64,000 nt of DNA from Aneurinibacillus tyrosinisolvens (GCF_001015055.1 NZ_BBWZ01000015.1:24937-88936), one strand, 5' to 3'. Positions 18,475-28,182 are shown, counted from the first letter of the stretch. Translations and numbers: made by a program. Notes: generated by a model not told the origin, from the sequence alone.

Positions 18475-20709
18475 ATGAGATGTACGATAGGGCGAGCGTT
18501 TCGTTTTCTACTGGTTTTCACCTTACTCATAGTATTCTATCCTGGTACTTCTACGATATGGGCTGCTGAGTTCCCCGCTTCTCTTGATGCGCCGGTTATT
18601 GATCAAGACAATGCGATCAGCGGTGATCAAGAGAGGGAAGTGGGCAAGGCTATAGCAAAAATGCCGCAAACGTATCGGCTTGTTGTAATTAAGAGTCCGA
18701 AGCCGCTCAGCCTGGACGGTTATGCAAAGGCCTTTTCCGAGAAGCTTGCTGTTTCAGATAAAATGATGGTGATTATTCTTTCCATAGAAGAAAAAAGAAT
18801 GGTTGTCATCAGCGGCTCCTATTTCTCGCAAAATGGAATTACACCGGATGTTATTAAAAGAAAAATAGAAAACTATTTTGATCCTTACATAGTGGGAGGA
18901 ACGATGCCGAAGGGCGTGTCCTCATTTATACAGTCGATAAACGAAGAGCTAAAGAGCTATAGCCAGAAGAAATCCAGTGGGCAAATCGAGCAGGTTGTTA
19001 CTGCAGGTGCACCGGCTCAGGCAGGTCAAGAGGTGCAGTCCTGGCCCATGTGGCTGGTTGCAATCGGGGTCGTTTTCGCTGCACTGTTCATCGCTCTCTT
19101 TGTTGCTTACTCAAGAAAAAAGCAGACCTTCAAGGAAGTGGATGAAGTAGATGAATGGCGAATGAAAGTAGCCGAGCAGTTGAACGCCTTTGAGATGGAC
19201 CCGGCGTGGAAGAAGGAACCCGGCAGAGTAAAGGAAAAATACCTGGCGATTCTTACTTCCCTGGATGATTTGAAAAAGGATGCTGTCACAGATATTGAAC
19301 TCATTTTAGTCGATGCGGAAGAGATGATCGCAAAGTTTCACTTTAAAAAAGGCCGAGAAATTATACAGGAAGCGAAAAACAAGCTTTTCCGTATTGAGGA
19401 AGAAAATCGAAGCCTGCATACAAAACTGGACAAACTGAAAGAAACGCTCAATGATGCTGCATCTTTTAAGGAAGAATCGGAGCAGCTAAGGCAGAAAACG
19501 GAACGCAGGCTGGATGAACTGCGCATCCAATACGGAACTTCCTTCCATACGCTCAAGGAATGCCTGAATCAATTTGAACGGGATACCCAATCGATGAAAC
19601 AGGCGGAGGAGCAAGGAGAATTTGAAGAAGTAAAGGAACGGGTACAGCTGATCTGTGAAAGGCAAAAGGCATTAATGGAAGTTCTGCAAAAGGTCCCGCT
19701 TGTCCGCCAAACGATCGAAAAAGATTTGGATCAGGAAATCCGGCAGCTTGATGAGGATTGCAAAGAAATGCTTGCGCAAGGATATGCCTTCGGGGACGAG
19801 CCATTCACAGCACGAGTGATGCAAATCCGCGGCAAAGCAGAAGCGCTTCCGATTTTATTTGAGGAAGGAAAAATCCTGGAAGCAGAAGAGCATATTATGA
19901 AAGTGCGTGAGGAGATTGAATCCGTTTATCAAACAATGGAAGAAATCGTGACCAGCCGCCAGCAATACCGTCAATATATAAACGAACTTCCATACCATGT
20001 GGCAACGCTGCGGCAGGATCAGCGATACCTCATGGATGAATTGAACGATCTGGCAGAAAGATACCAGGTAGAAGACGGGGAAGCATTTCATTACTTCCAG
20101 CAAATACCTGAAGTTGTTGCCGAAGTGGAGAACGCACTGGAACAGGCCGCAGGAGCTAAAGAAACGGGAAGATACGAGCACCACAGCGAAACGCTTGGCC
20201 AGGCAGCTGAGCGGGTGTTTGCTATGATGGAGCGCCGCGAACTCGTCATGAATGAACTAAAGGAATTCCGTAAAGGCGAAACGATAGCCCGGGAAGAGCT
20301 GCAGGGACTGCGTTCGGATGTCAGCAGAGTGGAGCAGCAGTTAAAGAGGCTGCACCTTCCCGGCATTCCCGAAAGTGTAAAAAATAGCATACAAGTTTCA
20401 AGGCAAGCCGTGTATGAGGTGGAAGCGGCGCTGCAGGAAATCCCGCTAAACATGCAGAAAGTGGACCACTTCTTAAAAGAGGCGAAGGAAAGGGTCATCG
20501 GCATGCTGGATCATGCGGCCGACATGGTGCGTGACAGCCAGGAGGCAGAGCAAAAAATCCAGCGTCTGAACCGCTTCCGCCGTTATGACAAGGAATTGGC
20601 CGCAGTGTTAACGAAAGCGGAACAGGCGTTTCGAAACGCGGACTATGAAGAAGCAAACAGCATCGCTGACCAGGCTGTTGAAATGGCCGAAGAAAAATTT
20701 GAAGTTTAG
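18475..20709 (+). CDS. Secreted TPM domain fused through a membrane helix to an EzrA-like coiled-coil protein
   Basis: The architecture is unusual. An N-terminal signal/anchor (about residues 8-30) is followed by an extracytoplasmic TPM domain (about 35-165, PVIDQDNAISGDQEREV to the SFIQSINEELKSY helix). A second membrane helix follows (about 188-212, MWLVAIGVVFAALFIALFVAY), then a basic stop and about 500 cytoplasmic residues that are almost entirely helical/coiled-coil. The cytoplasmic part (NELPYHVATLRQDQRYLMDE; repeated E/K/Q-rich helices) and its place right after refZ recall the septation-ring regulator EzrA, which has one membrane helix and no TPM domain. GTG 18472 or ATG 18475 both fit AAAGGAG. 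A cell-division role is inference. Confidence 0.8.
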   Translation: MRCTIGRAFRFLLVFTLLIVFYPGTSTIWAAEFPASLDAPVIDQDNAISGDQEREVGKAIAKMPQTYRLVVIKSPKPLSLDGYAKAFSEKLAVSDKMMVIILSIEEKRMVVISGSYFSQNGITPDVIKRKIENYFDPYIVGGTMPKGVSSFIQSINEELKSYSQKKSSGQIEQVVTAGAPAQAGQEVQSWPMWLVAIGVVFAALFIALFVAYSRKKQTFKEVDEVDEWRMKVAEQLNAFEMDPAWKKEPGRVKEKYLAILTSLDDLKKDAVTDIELILVDAEEMIAKFHFKKGREIIQEAKNKLFRIEEENRSLHTKLDKLKETLNDAASFKEESEQLRQKTERRLDELRIQYGTSFHTLKECLNQFERDTQSMKQAEEQGEFEEVKERVQLICERQKALMEVLQKVPLVRQTIEKDLDQEIRQLDEDCKEMLAQGYAFGDEPFTARVMQIRGKAEALPILFEEGKILEAEEHIMKVREEIESVYQTMEEIVTSRQQYRQYINELPYHVATLRQDQRYLMDELNDLAERYQVEDGEAFHYFQQIPEVVAEVENALEQAAGAKETGRYEHHSETLGQAAERVFAMMERRELVMNELKEFRKGETIAREELQGLRSDVSRVEQQLKRLHLPGIPESVKNSIQVSRQAVYEVEAALQEIPLNMQKVDHFLKEAKERVIGMLDHAADMVRDSQEAEQKIQRLNRFRRYDKELAAVLTKAEQAFRNADYEEANSIADQAVEMAEEKFEV

Positions 20710-20720
20710 AAGCAAGCCCA

Positions 20721-20753
20721 AAAAAGAGCTGAAACAAAAGGCTCTTTTTCTTT
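20721..20753 (+). terminator. Terminator of the TPM/EzrA-like gene
   Basis: AAAAAGAGC (20721-20729) pairs with GCTCTTTTT (20741-20749), followed by T-rich sequence. Confidence 0.85.
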
Positions 20754-20759
20754 TGAGCA

Positions 20760-20789
20760 AAAAAAGGGACGCATCAATCGATGCGTCCA
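20760..20789 (-). terminator. Second, distal terminator facing the actP transcript
   Basis: Perfect hairpin GGACGCATC/GATGCGTCC (20768-20776, 20781-20789). On the minus strand it is followed by a T run, so it would act on transcripts coming from actP. Confidence 0.6.
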
Positions 20790-20923
20790 ATTAGGGAGTA
20801 GAGGTGTGAGAGTCAGTTGCAATTTCAAGGGGGAGTAGGTTCACTATTATACTTCCCCACCTTTCGCCTCTCTAAACAAAAAAACCCAAAAAAGCAAAAA
20901 AAATTTTAAAAAAGTTTTTGGGC

Positions 20924-20962
20924 AAGAAAAGCCCCCTGCCTGGTAAATAAAGCAGGGGGCTT
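20924..20962 (-). terminator. Terminator of actP
   Basis: Stem GCCCCCTGC (20931-20939) with GCAGGGGGC (20952-20960), followed on the minus strand by TTTTCTT. Between this and the distal terminator lies A/T-rich sequence without a gene. Confidence 0.8.
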
Positions 20963-20967
20963 GCTTG

Positions 20968-22506
20968 TTATGCGGATTCACGTATACCGGTGTTCGCTTT
21001 CACGAGCACCTCGTCGTATTTCGCAGGATCCTCTTTGCGTCCGGAAATGACCGTTCCGAGGTAGGCCGCAAGAAACCCGGCTGGAATCGAAATGAGCGCC
21101 GGATTTGTCAGGCTAATTAACGGAGTTCCAACAAAGATCGCTTTTCCTGCCGTTGGATCGAACACGTTCGGGCTGACAACTACGAGAACGAGTGCGGTTA
21201 GAAGGCCGACGATCATTCCGGTTACAGCGCCGGCGGTGTTGAATTTCTTCCAGTAGATTGTGAAAATGATAACGGGAAGATTTGCGCTGGCAGCGACGCA
21301 GAATGCAAGTGAAACAAGGAAGGCAACGTTCATTTTCTGGGCAAAAAGCGCCAGGATAACGGAGATAATCGCAACACCAATGGAAGCGTAACGGGCGGCA
21401 ACCATTTGCTCTTTTTCCGTTGCTTTCCCTTTACGCAGGATATGGCTGTAGAAATCATGCGCAAAAGCGGAAGCGGCTGCCAGAACAAGTCCGGCTACTA
21501 CGGCGAGGATGGTTGCAAAGGCAACCGCGGCAACAAATGCCATGAGCAGCGGACCGCCCAGCTTTCCAGCCAGTAAAGGTGCTGCCATGTTTCCTGCCTT
21601 GTTTGCTTCTATGATGGCATCATTTCCGACGAATGCGGCGGCACCGAATCCGAGGAAAACAGTCATGACATAGAAAGCTCCGATTAGCCATGTTGCATAC
21701 ACGACTGACTTACGCGCGGTCGGTGCGTCCTTTACCGTAAAGAAACGGATAAGAATATGCGGCAGTCCGGCAGTACCAAGCACGAGCGCCATATTCATTG
21801 AAATGTTGTCGAGTCCGTTCTTGTACTTGACCCCGGGATCCAGATATTTAAGACCGAGCGGGGTTGCTGTTTTCATGTGCTCGAACATTTCTGTAATGCT
21901 AAAGTGGAATTTGGCAAATACCATAACAGAAATGAGGAACGTCCCGAACATGAGCAGTACAGCTTTAACGATCTGTACCCAGCTTGTCGCCGTCATTCCG
22001 CCAAAGATTACATATACCGTCATCAAGGTTCCTACGATGAGAACGGAGGTAGTATATTCAAGCCCCAGAAGAAGTTTAATAAGTGCACCTGCCCCTACTA
22101 GTTGGGCAATCATGTAAAAGATAGAAATGGTAATTGTGTTAAGCGCTGCTACTCCGCGGACCTTGCTATCATTAAAGCGGGCAGCGATCATATCAGCCAT
22201 TGTGAACTTTCCAAGGTTACGAAGGGGCTCCGCAACGATATAGAGAACAACGAGATAGGCTACCAGGTATCCAAGGCTGTAGAAGAAACCGTCAAACCCA
22301 GTCAGGGCAATCGCTCCTGCGATACCGAGGAAGGAAGCGGCGGACATGTAATCGCCTGCAATAGCTAGTCCATTCTGCCAGCCTGTCAGGCCGCCGCCTG
22401 CGGTATAAAATTCGCTGGTCGTATTCGTTTTTTTTGAAGCAACGTACGTAATCACAAGCGTTGCGGCAACAATGGCAATAAAGAATAAAAAGGCGGTTGT
22501 ATTCAT
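20968..22506 (-). CDS. actP: Cation/acetate symporter (sodium:solute symporter family)
   Basis: Membrane permease of 512 residues with about 13 hydrophobic helices. The SSS-family signature is visible in FYTAGGGLTGWQNGLAIAGD, YMSAASFLGIAGAIAL and AMVAGLVLAAASAFAHDFYS-like sequence. The ActP subgroup imports acetate and other short monocarboxylates with a cation. It overlaps the upstream DUF485 gene by 4 bases, the usual yjcH-actP pairing. With acsA in the same window this gives acetate uptake plus activation. A near-consensus cre lies upstream of the pair. Confidence 0.92.
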   Translation of the reverse strand: MNTTAFLFFIAIVAATLVITYVASKKTNTTSEFYTAGGGLTGWQNGLAIAGDYMSAASFLGIAGAIALTGFDGFFYSLGYLVAYLVVLYIVAEPLRNLGKFTMADMIAARFNDSKVRGVAALNTITISIFYMIAQLVGAGALIKLLLGLEYTTSVLIVGTLMTVYVIFGGMTATSWVQIVKAVLLMFGTFLISVMVFAKFHFSITEMFEHMKTATPLGLKYLDPGVKYKNGLDNISMNMALVLGTAGLPHILIRFFTVKDAPTARKSVVYATWLIGAFYVMTVFLGFGAAAFVGNDAIIEANKAGNMAAPLLAGKLGGPLLMAFVAAVAFATILAVVAGLVLAAASAFAHDFYSHILRKGKATEKEQMVAARYASIGVAIISVILALFAQKMNVAFLVSLAFCVAASANLPVIIFTIYWKKFNTAGAVTGMIVGLLTALVLVVVSPNVFDPTAGKAIFVGTPLISLTNPALISIPAGFLAAYLGTVISGRKEDPAKYDEVLVKANTGIRESA

Positions 22507-22865
22507 GATTGATTTCCTCCCTTTGCGTTTTCTTCGACGATTTCTTCGGCAAGTTTATCAAAGGAGGAAGCTTTTCTTGAATAAATCGTGCACAGCGTCC
22601 ATGTCATAATGAATTGGGCAAATGCAAAAATCCAGGCCCATGTAATCGCCCCGATGGCAGGCGTATTCAGTACTTTACTATAAGATGTCATAACCGGAAG
22701 CGTAAAATAAAAGATAAAGAAAAATATACTCATCGGAACGATAAAACTTTTTTTGGCCGCAAGAAGCGATTTGAACTTTTCGCTTTGAGCGATAGCTGTG
22801 TAGTCAATCCCGGTAGAACGTGTTCTCCCCGATTTAGTAGTATTGCTTTTTGCAAGATTCGACAT
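22503..22865 (-). CDS. DUF485 small membrane protein (YjcH-like), partner of actP
   Basis: Protein of 120 residues with two hydrophobic helices (SFIVPMSIFFFIFYFTLPVM and ITWAWIFAFAQFIMTWTLCT), the DUF485 pattern nearly always encoded just upstream of acetate symporters. The N-terminal 45 residues are hydrophilic with a TDYTAIA-like motif. The ATG at 22865 follows GGAGTG; an earlier in-frame ATG (22880) has no ribosome-binding site. Molecular function is unknown. Confidence 0.88.
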   Translation of the reverse strand: MSNLAKSNTTKSGRTRSTGIDYTAIAQSEKFKSLLAAKKSFIVPMSIFFFIFYFTLPVMTSYSKVLNTPAIGAITWAWIFAFAQFIMTWTLCTIYSRKASSFDKLAEEIVEENAKGGNQS

Positions 22866-22942
22866 CAAGTCACACTCCATTCTTTTGTTTTTTCTCTCTT
22901 TCTTTCTTAAATAGTGTGAATCTCTCTTTTCACCCCCTGTTT

Positions 22943-22956
22943 TTAAAGCGTTTTCA
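22943..22956. promoter_or_regulatory. Candidate cre site upstream of DUF485-actP
   Basis: TTAAAGCGTTTTCA matches the consensus TGAAAGCGTTTTCA at 13 of 14 positions. It lies 78 bases upstream of the DUF485 start. CcpA control of acetate uptake would match the acsA site. Confidence 0.65.
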
Positions 22957-23054
22957 ATTAAATTGGGTATAAAACAGTGGATATTTAGTACCCTATCATA
23001 ATATTAAAATATTTGGAAACATTTGAAAACACTTTTTTTTCGACTGTGGTCGAC

Positions 23055-23094
23055 AAAAAAAACGATACTCGGCTAGTAAGCGCCTGTATCGTTT
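23055..23094 (-). terminator. Terminator of the CBS/DUF294 gene
   Basis: AAACGATAC (23060-23068) and GTATCGTTT (23086-23094) form a stem; on the minus strand a run of T follows. Confidence 0.8.
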
Positions 23095-23117
23095 CGAAGG
23101 ATGCGTTTCTAGAGAAG

Positions 23118-24645
23118 CTAGATTCGAATACCGCGAACCTGAAACTGCCGCATTAATTTTTGCTGCAGCCATTTCGCTGTATTTAACGCTTTTTTCAGCC
23201 TGATCTGTTCCTCTTTGGATAGTCCGGGAACATGCAGATCATTGGAGAGAGGAAGGCTCTGTTTATATTGATTCATATTTTCGCGAATTCTAAAATAGAG
23301 CAGGGTATTGAAAGAATCCAGAACTTCTTCCTCTTCTTCTTTTGTAAACACCTGGTGCATGGTGAGCTGGTGCAGGCGTTCGATCGTTGAGACGGCTTCC
23401 AGCCCCTCAAAAATAGCGAGAAGCCTCATTGTGTTAACGAAATGAACAAGGGCGCCGCCTTTAATATCAATTCCGTCACCGACTTTTTTATCGTAGACAA
23501 TGCGGCCGAACATTCCAAGCGGAACAGAGGACATGGCATCATCTTCCGCAAGCAGGTTATAAATGAACGGAAACTCCTTTTTTTTAGTTAAAAAGTACTG
23601 GCGCAGTTCCTGTGCTAATTCCATCCGCCCATATACCGGGCGGAAGTCGAGGAAAATCGTAAACATACGAATCTCTTCACCCTGCATGTGGGAGAACCAG
23701 GCATTCATCATCCGTTTCCAATCCGATAGCGACTTGCGCCATTTAGGGTTTGTAGCCATTACGTCTCCCTTGCAGCGGGGAAATCCGCATTGTTCGAGCC
23801 CGGAAACAATTTTTTCAGCCAGCACGGCAAAATAGCGATCGGCCTGCCTGTGCTGCTCTTCATCATCGATATGAGGATAAATAATCCCGTTATCCTGATC
23901 CGTGCTTAGCGTCTGCTCTTTACGGCCTTCGCTTCCCATCGTAATCCAGCAGTAGTCGGTAGGGGGGGCGCCGTACTCATTCTTTACCATGGACTGCTCG
24001 GAGAGTTCTATAATTCTGCGCAGTATACGATCGTTAAACTCTGTTGTGAGCGAGCATATTTCATGGGGAGTTGCACCTTCATTCAGCATCCGCTCGATGA
24101 AGCTTGCGACACTTTTATGCTGCAGGGCTAAACGTTCTATGTTGTCCGCGTCATCAATTTCCTTGACCATTTCCAGAACGAGATTGCCGCGAAAGTCGGT
24201 AAGCTTTCTCAGCGTAACCATTCCATTCATTTTTCCGTTTGCGAGGACGGGAAGGTGCTTTATGTTATGTTTCATCATCGTGAGCATTGCTTCATAAAGA
24301 TAAGGCGTCTTCCCGTATGGTGATAACCTGCCTGCTCATAATGTCTGAGACAGACAAAAGCGGGATTTTGTTATAAGAAGGAATAAGCTTCATTAAATCG
24401 CGTTCTGTGATGATTCCTTCTGCTTGCCCGTCCTCCATAACAAGCAGCGAGCTGATTTGTTTTTCCATCATCAATTGTGCAGCAGGGATAATACCCGTGC
24501 CGGGTGGAACAGAGAGCACGGGGCTGTCCATAAGTTCGCCTACCTTTTTGCGGTACGGGTATGTCTCAAAGCCATGGGAGTCAGATGAAGACTCCAGTGC
24601 CAATAACACATTGCTTTGCAGCGTTTCTTTTACTCTCTCCTTCAT
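23118..24645 (-). pseudogene. CBS-pair / DUF294 nucleotidyltransferase-like signalling protein, frameshifted
   Basis: Two frames together encode one protein of about 509 residues. The first (24645 to about 24300) carries CBS1 and the start of CBS2 (VSDIMSRQVITIREDA). The second continues CBS2 (LYEAMLTMMKHNIKHLPVL) and then the DUF294 nucleotidyltransferase domain (GSEGRKEQTLSTDQDNGIIY) and its C-terminal helical domain. The break is one extra base near 24299-24305 in the segment complementary to TTATC. GlnD-like DUF294 proteins are often found beside ActP-type symporters and may regulate them. The start at 24645 follows GGGAGATAGGGA. It lies 7 bases after the flavoprotein gene, so the two are an operon. 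True mutation or sequencing error cannot be decided here. Confidence 0.85.
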
Positions 24646-24652
24646 CGCTTCC

Positions 24653-25966
24653 CTATCTCCCTTTTTTCTTTTCTTTTAACGGAAGAAAGCTATCCTCTAG
24701 CCCTAGCGCCTGTCTTGCCGCTGCCGTACCTGCCGCGTGTCCGGTCGTAAAGGCGACGGTGATATTATAGCCGCCCGTATGGGCATGCACGTCGAGCACT
24801 TCCCCGGCAAAAAACAACCCTCGCTTCAGCTTTGACTGCATCGTTTTCGGGTCGATTTCTTTGGTGTGGACGCCGCCCCCGGTTACCGTTGCCTGTTCAA
24901 GCGGAAGGGTGCCGGTAATGGTGACAGGGAAGTTTTTTATAAGCTGAGCCATCCTGCTCCACTTTTCTTTTGAGATGTGGGCATAGGTTATGTCCTCGTC
25001 AATGCCTGCTATCTCAAGGATGAGCTTCATTAGGCGCTCAGGCACATACGTGCGCAGCACATTTTTGACAGCTTTCTTCGGTTCATTCTCCATTAGTTCA
25101 AGCGTTTCTTTCATAATTTGATCAGCGGATTTATCAGGGAGTACATCAATCGTCAGGAGCAGAGGGGAATTGTCAAATTTCCGCCGGGTAACCGATACAT
25201 AATGGCTCGTTCGCAGCGCTGCGGGGCCGGAAACTCCCTGGTGCGTGAATACGATATCCCCTTCCTCGGTGCTTACCTTTTTATTTTTAGGATTAAACAG
25301 CGTGAGTGCGACGTTTCGTAAGGAAAGTCCCTGAAGCCTGTTTTCTTTTATGTAAGCATCGTTGGCCGTCAAGGGAACTTCCGTCGGGAACAGCGCGGTA
25401 ATCATATGGCCTGCCGCCCGCGCCCACGGATAACCGTCGCCTGTTGAACCTGTGGCCGGAACCGAGGCTCCGCCTGAAGCTACTATCACAGCTTTAGCTT
25501 CAATTATTTCGCCTGATTGCAATCTCACCCCCTTAATGGATGTATCATCATATATAACCTTTTCTACCGGTTCGTTCGTGCGAATGCTGACACCGAGCTT
25601 TCTTACCTCGGAAAGAAGAGCTTCCACCACGGTTTTTGCCTTATCGCTGGCAGGAAACATCCGGCCCCTGTCTTCTTCTTTTAGCCGGATACCGAGCCCG
25701 GTAAAGAACTCCATAATATCCGTATTGCTAAAAGAATCGAGGGCACTGAACAGGAACTTCCCGTTTCCTGGAATGTTTTTAATTAATTCCTCTTTTGGTT
25801 TTGCATTTGTAACGTTGCACCGCCCGCCGCCGGAAATCATAAGCTTGCGCCCTAATTTATTTCCTTTATCAATAAGCAGTACACTGGCTCCGTGCTGTGC
25901 GGCGGCCACAGAGGCCATAAGGCCCGCCGGACCCCCGCCAATAATAAGAACATCCCATTGTTTCAT
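24653..25966 (-). CDS. HI0933/BaiN-family FAD-dependent oxidoreductase (YtfP-like)
   Basis: Flavoprotein of about 437 residues. The N-terminal Rossmann motif is VLIIGGGPAGLMASVAAAQH, followed by KLGRKLMISGGGRCNVTNAKP, which is characteristic of the HI0933-like/YtfP family. A second nucleotide-binding segment (IVASGGASVPATGSTGDGY) and the C-terminal GLFFAGEVLDVHAHTGGYN complete the FAD site. The physiological substrate is unknown. I prefer ATG 25966, 8 bases after AAGGTG; GTG at 25978 is an alternative. First gene of an operon with the CBS/DUF294 gene. Confidence 0.88.
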   Translation of the reverse strand: MKQWDVLIIGGGPAGLMASVAAAQHGASVLLIDKGNKLGRKLMISGGGRCNVTNAKPKEELIKNIPGNGKFLFSALDSFSNTDIMEFFTGLGIRLKEEDRGRMFPASDKAKTVVEALLSEVRKLGVSIRTNEPVEKVIYDDTSIKGVRLQSGEIIEAKAVIVASGGASVPATGSTGDGYPWARAAGHMITALFPTEVPLTANDAYIKENRLQGLSLRNVALTLFNPKNKKVSTEEGDIVFTHQGVSGPAALRTSHYVSVTRRKFDNSPLLLTIDVLPDKSADQIMKETLELMENEPKKAVKNVLRTYVPERLMKLILEIAGIDEDITYAHISKEKWSRMAQLIKNFPVTITGTLPLEQATVTGGGVHTKEIDPKTMQSKLKRGLFFAGEVLDVHAHTGGYNITVAFTTGHAAGTAAARQALGLEDSFLPLKEKKKGR

Positions 25967-26146
25967 CGTTCTTTTCACCTTCCTCCTCTCTATTCTTGAC
26001 AGGAGAGCGGAGAAATTGCAAGAAACACAGCAAAAAAGATGGAAGAAAGGAAAAGAAGGGGAAGTGACACAAAAAATAGAATATAGTAAATATTTAAATC
26101 GACATTAGGAGCGTATGCAATATCATCTTAAAAGGAGAATTGAAAA

Positions 26147-26953
26147 ATGAGTGAAACCTTGCATGTTACAGGAAAAGATAAAATGGAGCTTTTGCATCGT
26201 GAAATTGAAAAGCATGTGCGGCCTGATACCTTTCCACTTGGAATCCGGGTGGTGAGGGATAACGGAGAAATCCCGCCCCGGGCGAAGCGGCCGGTAAGAG
26301 ATCTCGGTGTACAGATAAGCATTTGCCAGGGGATTACGATGGCTCGCCGCTACGGCTGGACAATCGCGATGGGAGGGGAAGATCTTTCCTGCCCGATTGC
26401 CAAAGCGGTTTTTCATTTTGAGGAGCCGGTTGAATTTTATACGGAAGGCAATCTTGCACATGGGATGTATACTGAAACGCTAGAATGCGGGAAAGCAACT
26501 GAGGCGGATGTTCCGAAATTTACAAAAGAAGAGGGCGGCGTTATTGTCGTTGGACCGCTCGATCGCATTTCCTTTGAACCTGATGTTGTCGTTATATACG
26601 GGAATTCGGCACAGGTGATGCGCATGGTGGCTGCTTCACTGTATAAAAAAGGCGGCTCTATCACCTCGCAGTTTTCGGCCAGGGCAGATTGCGCGGATAT
26701 TATTATTCGTACGATGCAGACCGCCGACGCCCAGGTTATTTTGCCATGTTACGGAGACCGTGTGTTTGGACAAACATATGACCATGAAATGGCTTTTTCT
26801 TTCCCATACTCGATGGCTGAAGACGTTCTTGCAGGGTTTGAAGGCACCCATAAAGGGGGCGTACGCTACCCGATTCCGACATTTCTGCAATACCAGGCGA
26901 AGTATCCGGCTACCTATGAGAAACTGAATAAAATGTGGGAAAAAGAAGAATAG
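26147..26953 (+). CDS. DUF169 family protein
   Basis: Protein of 268 residues with the features of DUF169: VRPDTFPLGIRVVRD near the start, ISICQGITMARRYGWTIAMG, a hydrophobic central segment around VVIYGNSAQVMRMV, and a conserved C-terminal GDRVFGQTYDHEMAFSFPY. The family is widespread in bacteria and archaea but has no assigned function. A strong AAAGGAG precedes the ATG. Transcribed alone with a bidirectional terminator. Confidence 0.8.
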   Translation: MSETLHVTGKDKMELLHREIEKHVRPDTFPLGIRVVRDNGEIPPRAKRPVRDLGVQISICQGITMARRYGWTIAMGGEDLSCPIAKAVFHFEEPVEFYTEGNLAHGMYTETLECGKATEADVPKFTKEEGGVIVVGPLDRISFEPDVVVIYGNSAQVMRMVAASLYKKGGSITSQFSARADCADIIIRTMQTADAQVILPCYGDRVFGQTYDHEMAFSFPYSMAEDVLAGFEGTHKGGVRYPIPTFLQYQAKYPATYEKLNKMWEKEE

Positions 26954-26980
26954 AACCGCAAGATTCCAAGGTACAAGAAA

Positions 26981-27008
26981 AACATCGTGGGCATGCCCGC
27001 GATGTTTT
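26981..27008. terminator. Bidirectional terminator between DUF169 and cfa-like genes
   Basis: Stem AACATCGTGGGC with GCCCGCGATGTT around 26981-27005, T-run on the right and A-run on the left. Confidence 0.85.
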
Positions 27009-27018
27009 TCTGATGTGT

Positions 27019-28182
27019 TTATCGATATAGATAGTCCCGAGTCATTTCCAACTCGTTGTTTAACCCTTTAGAGAACAGGATTTGGTGAATATTGAGCCCG
27101 CTTAACCGGAAGGAAGCAGCGGCTGCCTGCAGGTATAACCGCCACATCCGGACGAAGCGTTCCCCGTACATTTCCCTTATTTTATCAACATGGTTTTCGA
27201 ATCTTTCCGCCCATCGGTCAAGGGTCATTGCATAGTGCAGTCGCAGGCTTTCAGCATCGATGATGTTGAAATCATAGTCGGGAAGAAGTTGAATAATTTC
27301 ACGGAAAGACGGAATATATCCGCCCGGGAATATATACTTCTCAATCCATGGATCGGTAGGCTCTTCTATAAGGTGTGTGATCGTGTGCAGAAGCATGACT
27401 CCTCTGTCCTTGAGCATCGTTTGCACGGACTTCATAAAGTCAGGGTAATAGGCCTGCCCGACATGTTCAAACATTCCTACGCTCGCAATCTTATCGAACG
27501 TCCTTCCTGTTTTCGCCAGCTCTCGGTAATCCAGCAATTCCACGTTTACCTGATCCTCCAAACCAAGCTCGGCAATCCGCTCTTTCGTTTTCTTATATTG
27601 TTCCTCGCTTAGTGTTACACCGGTTGCTTTTACCCCGTACTGCTGGGCTGCACGTATAATGAGCCATCCCCAGCCGCTTCCGATATCGAGCAGCGTTTCA
27701 CCCTGCTTTAACTGCAGCTTCTTGAGCACATGGTCGATTTTCTGCAGCTGGGCCTGATCAAGAGAGTCCTCAGGAGTGCGGAAATAGGCGCAGGAGTAGC
27801 TCATTGTTTTATCGAGCCATAAAGAGTAGAAATCGTTCCCCAGGTCATAGTGATGCTGGACATTTTCTTTCTGTTTCCGCAGGGAAGGCAGAGAGGAAAG
27901 GCGGGAGAGGGTTTTGCTCCAGAAAACGCTTTTGTTCATATTTGCAGTTCTGATTATTTCCTCGATCGATCCGATGATGTCAATATCTCCGTTCATATAG
28001 GCTTCACCAAAAGCCATTACCGGATTTTTGATGAAATCGGAAAGAGCCACTTTTTCGTGAAGAACAAGCGTGAAGCGCGGTTCTCCTGTGCCGTATCTTT
28101 CGCTCTGGCCATCCCAGTACGTAATCTCGAAATCAGCCGACCCTAATCCGTTAAAAAACTTTTGAAATAAATACTTTTGCAT
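27019..28182 (-). CDS. Cyclopropane-fatty-acyl-phospholipid synthase family methyltransferase
   Basis: SAM-dependent class I methyltransferase of 387 residues resembling Cfa. The N-terminal lipid-binding region is followed by the signature ENVQHHYDLGNDFYSLWLD. The SAM-binding motif LDIGSGWGWLIIRAAQQYG, the SVGMFEHVG segment and the late YIFPGGYIPSF motif follow. It would methylenate unsaturated acyl chains of membrane phospholipids. The start at 28182 has AAAGGAG at good spacing. Confidence 0.88.
   Translation of the reverse strand: MQKYLFQKFFNGLGSADFEITYWDGQSERYGTGEPRFTLVLHEKVALSDFIKNPVMAFGEAYMNGDIDIIGSIEEIIRTANMNKSVFWSKTLSRLSSLPSLRKQKENVQHHYDLGNDFYSLWLDKTMSYSCAYFRTPEDSLDQAQLQKIDHVLKKLQLKQGETLLDIGSGWGWLIIRAAQQYGVKATGVTLSEEQYKKTKERIAELGLEDQVNVELLDYRELAKTGRTFDKIASVGMFEHVGQAYYPDFMKSVQTMLKDRGVMLLHTITHLIEEPTDPWIEKYIFPGGYIPSFREIIQLLPDYDFNIIDAESLRLHYAMTLDRWAERFENHVDKIREMYGERFVRMWRLYLQAAAASFRLSGLNIHQILFSKGLNNELEMTRDYLYR

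Noticed and set aside
21803..22368. Plus-strand frames opposite actP
   Set aside because: Antisense shadows of a long, well-supported membrane protein gene.
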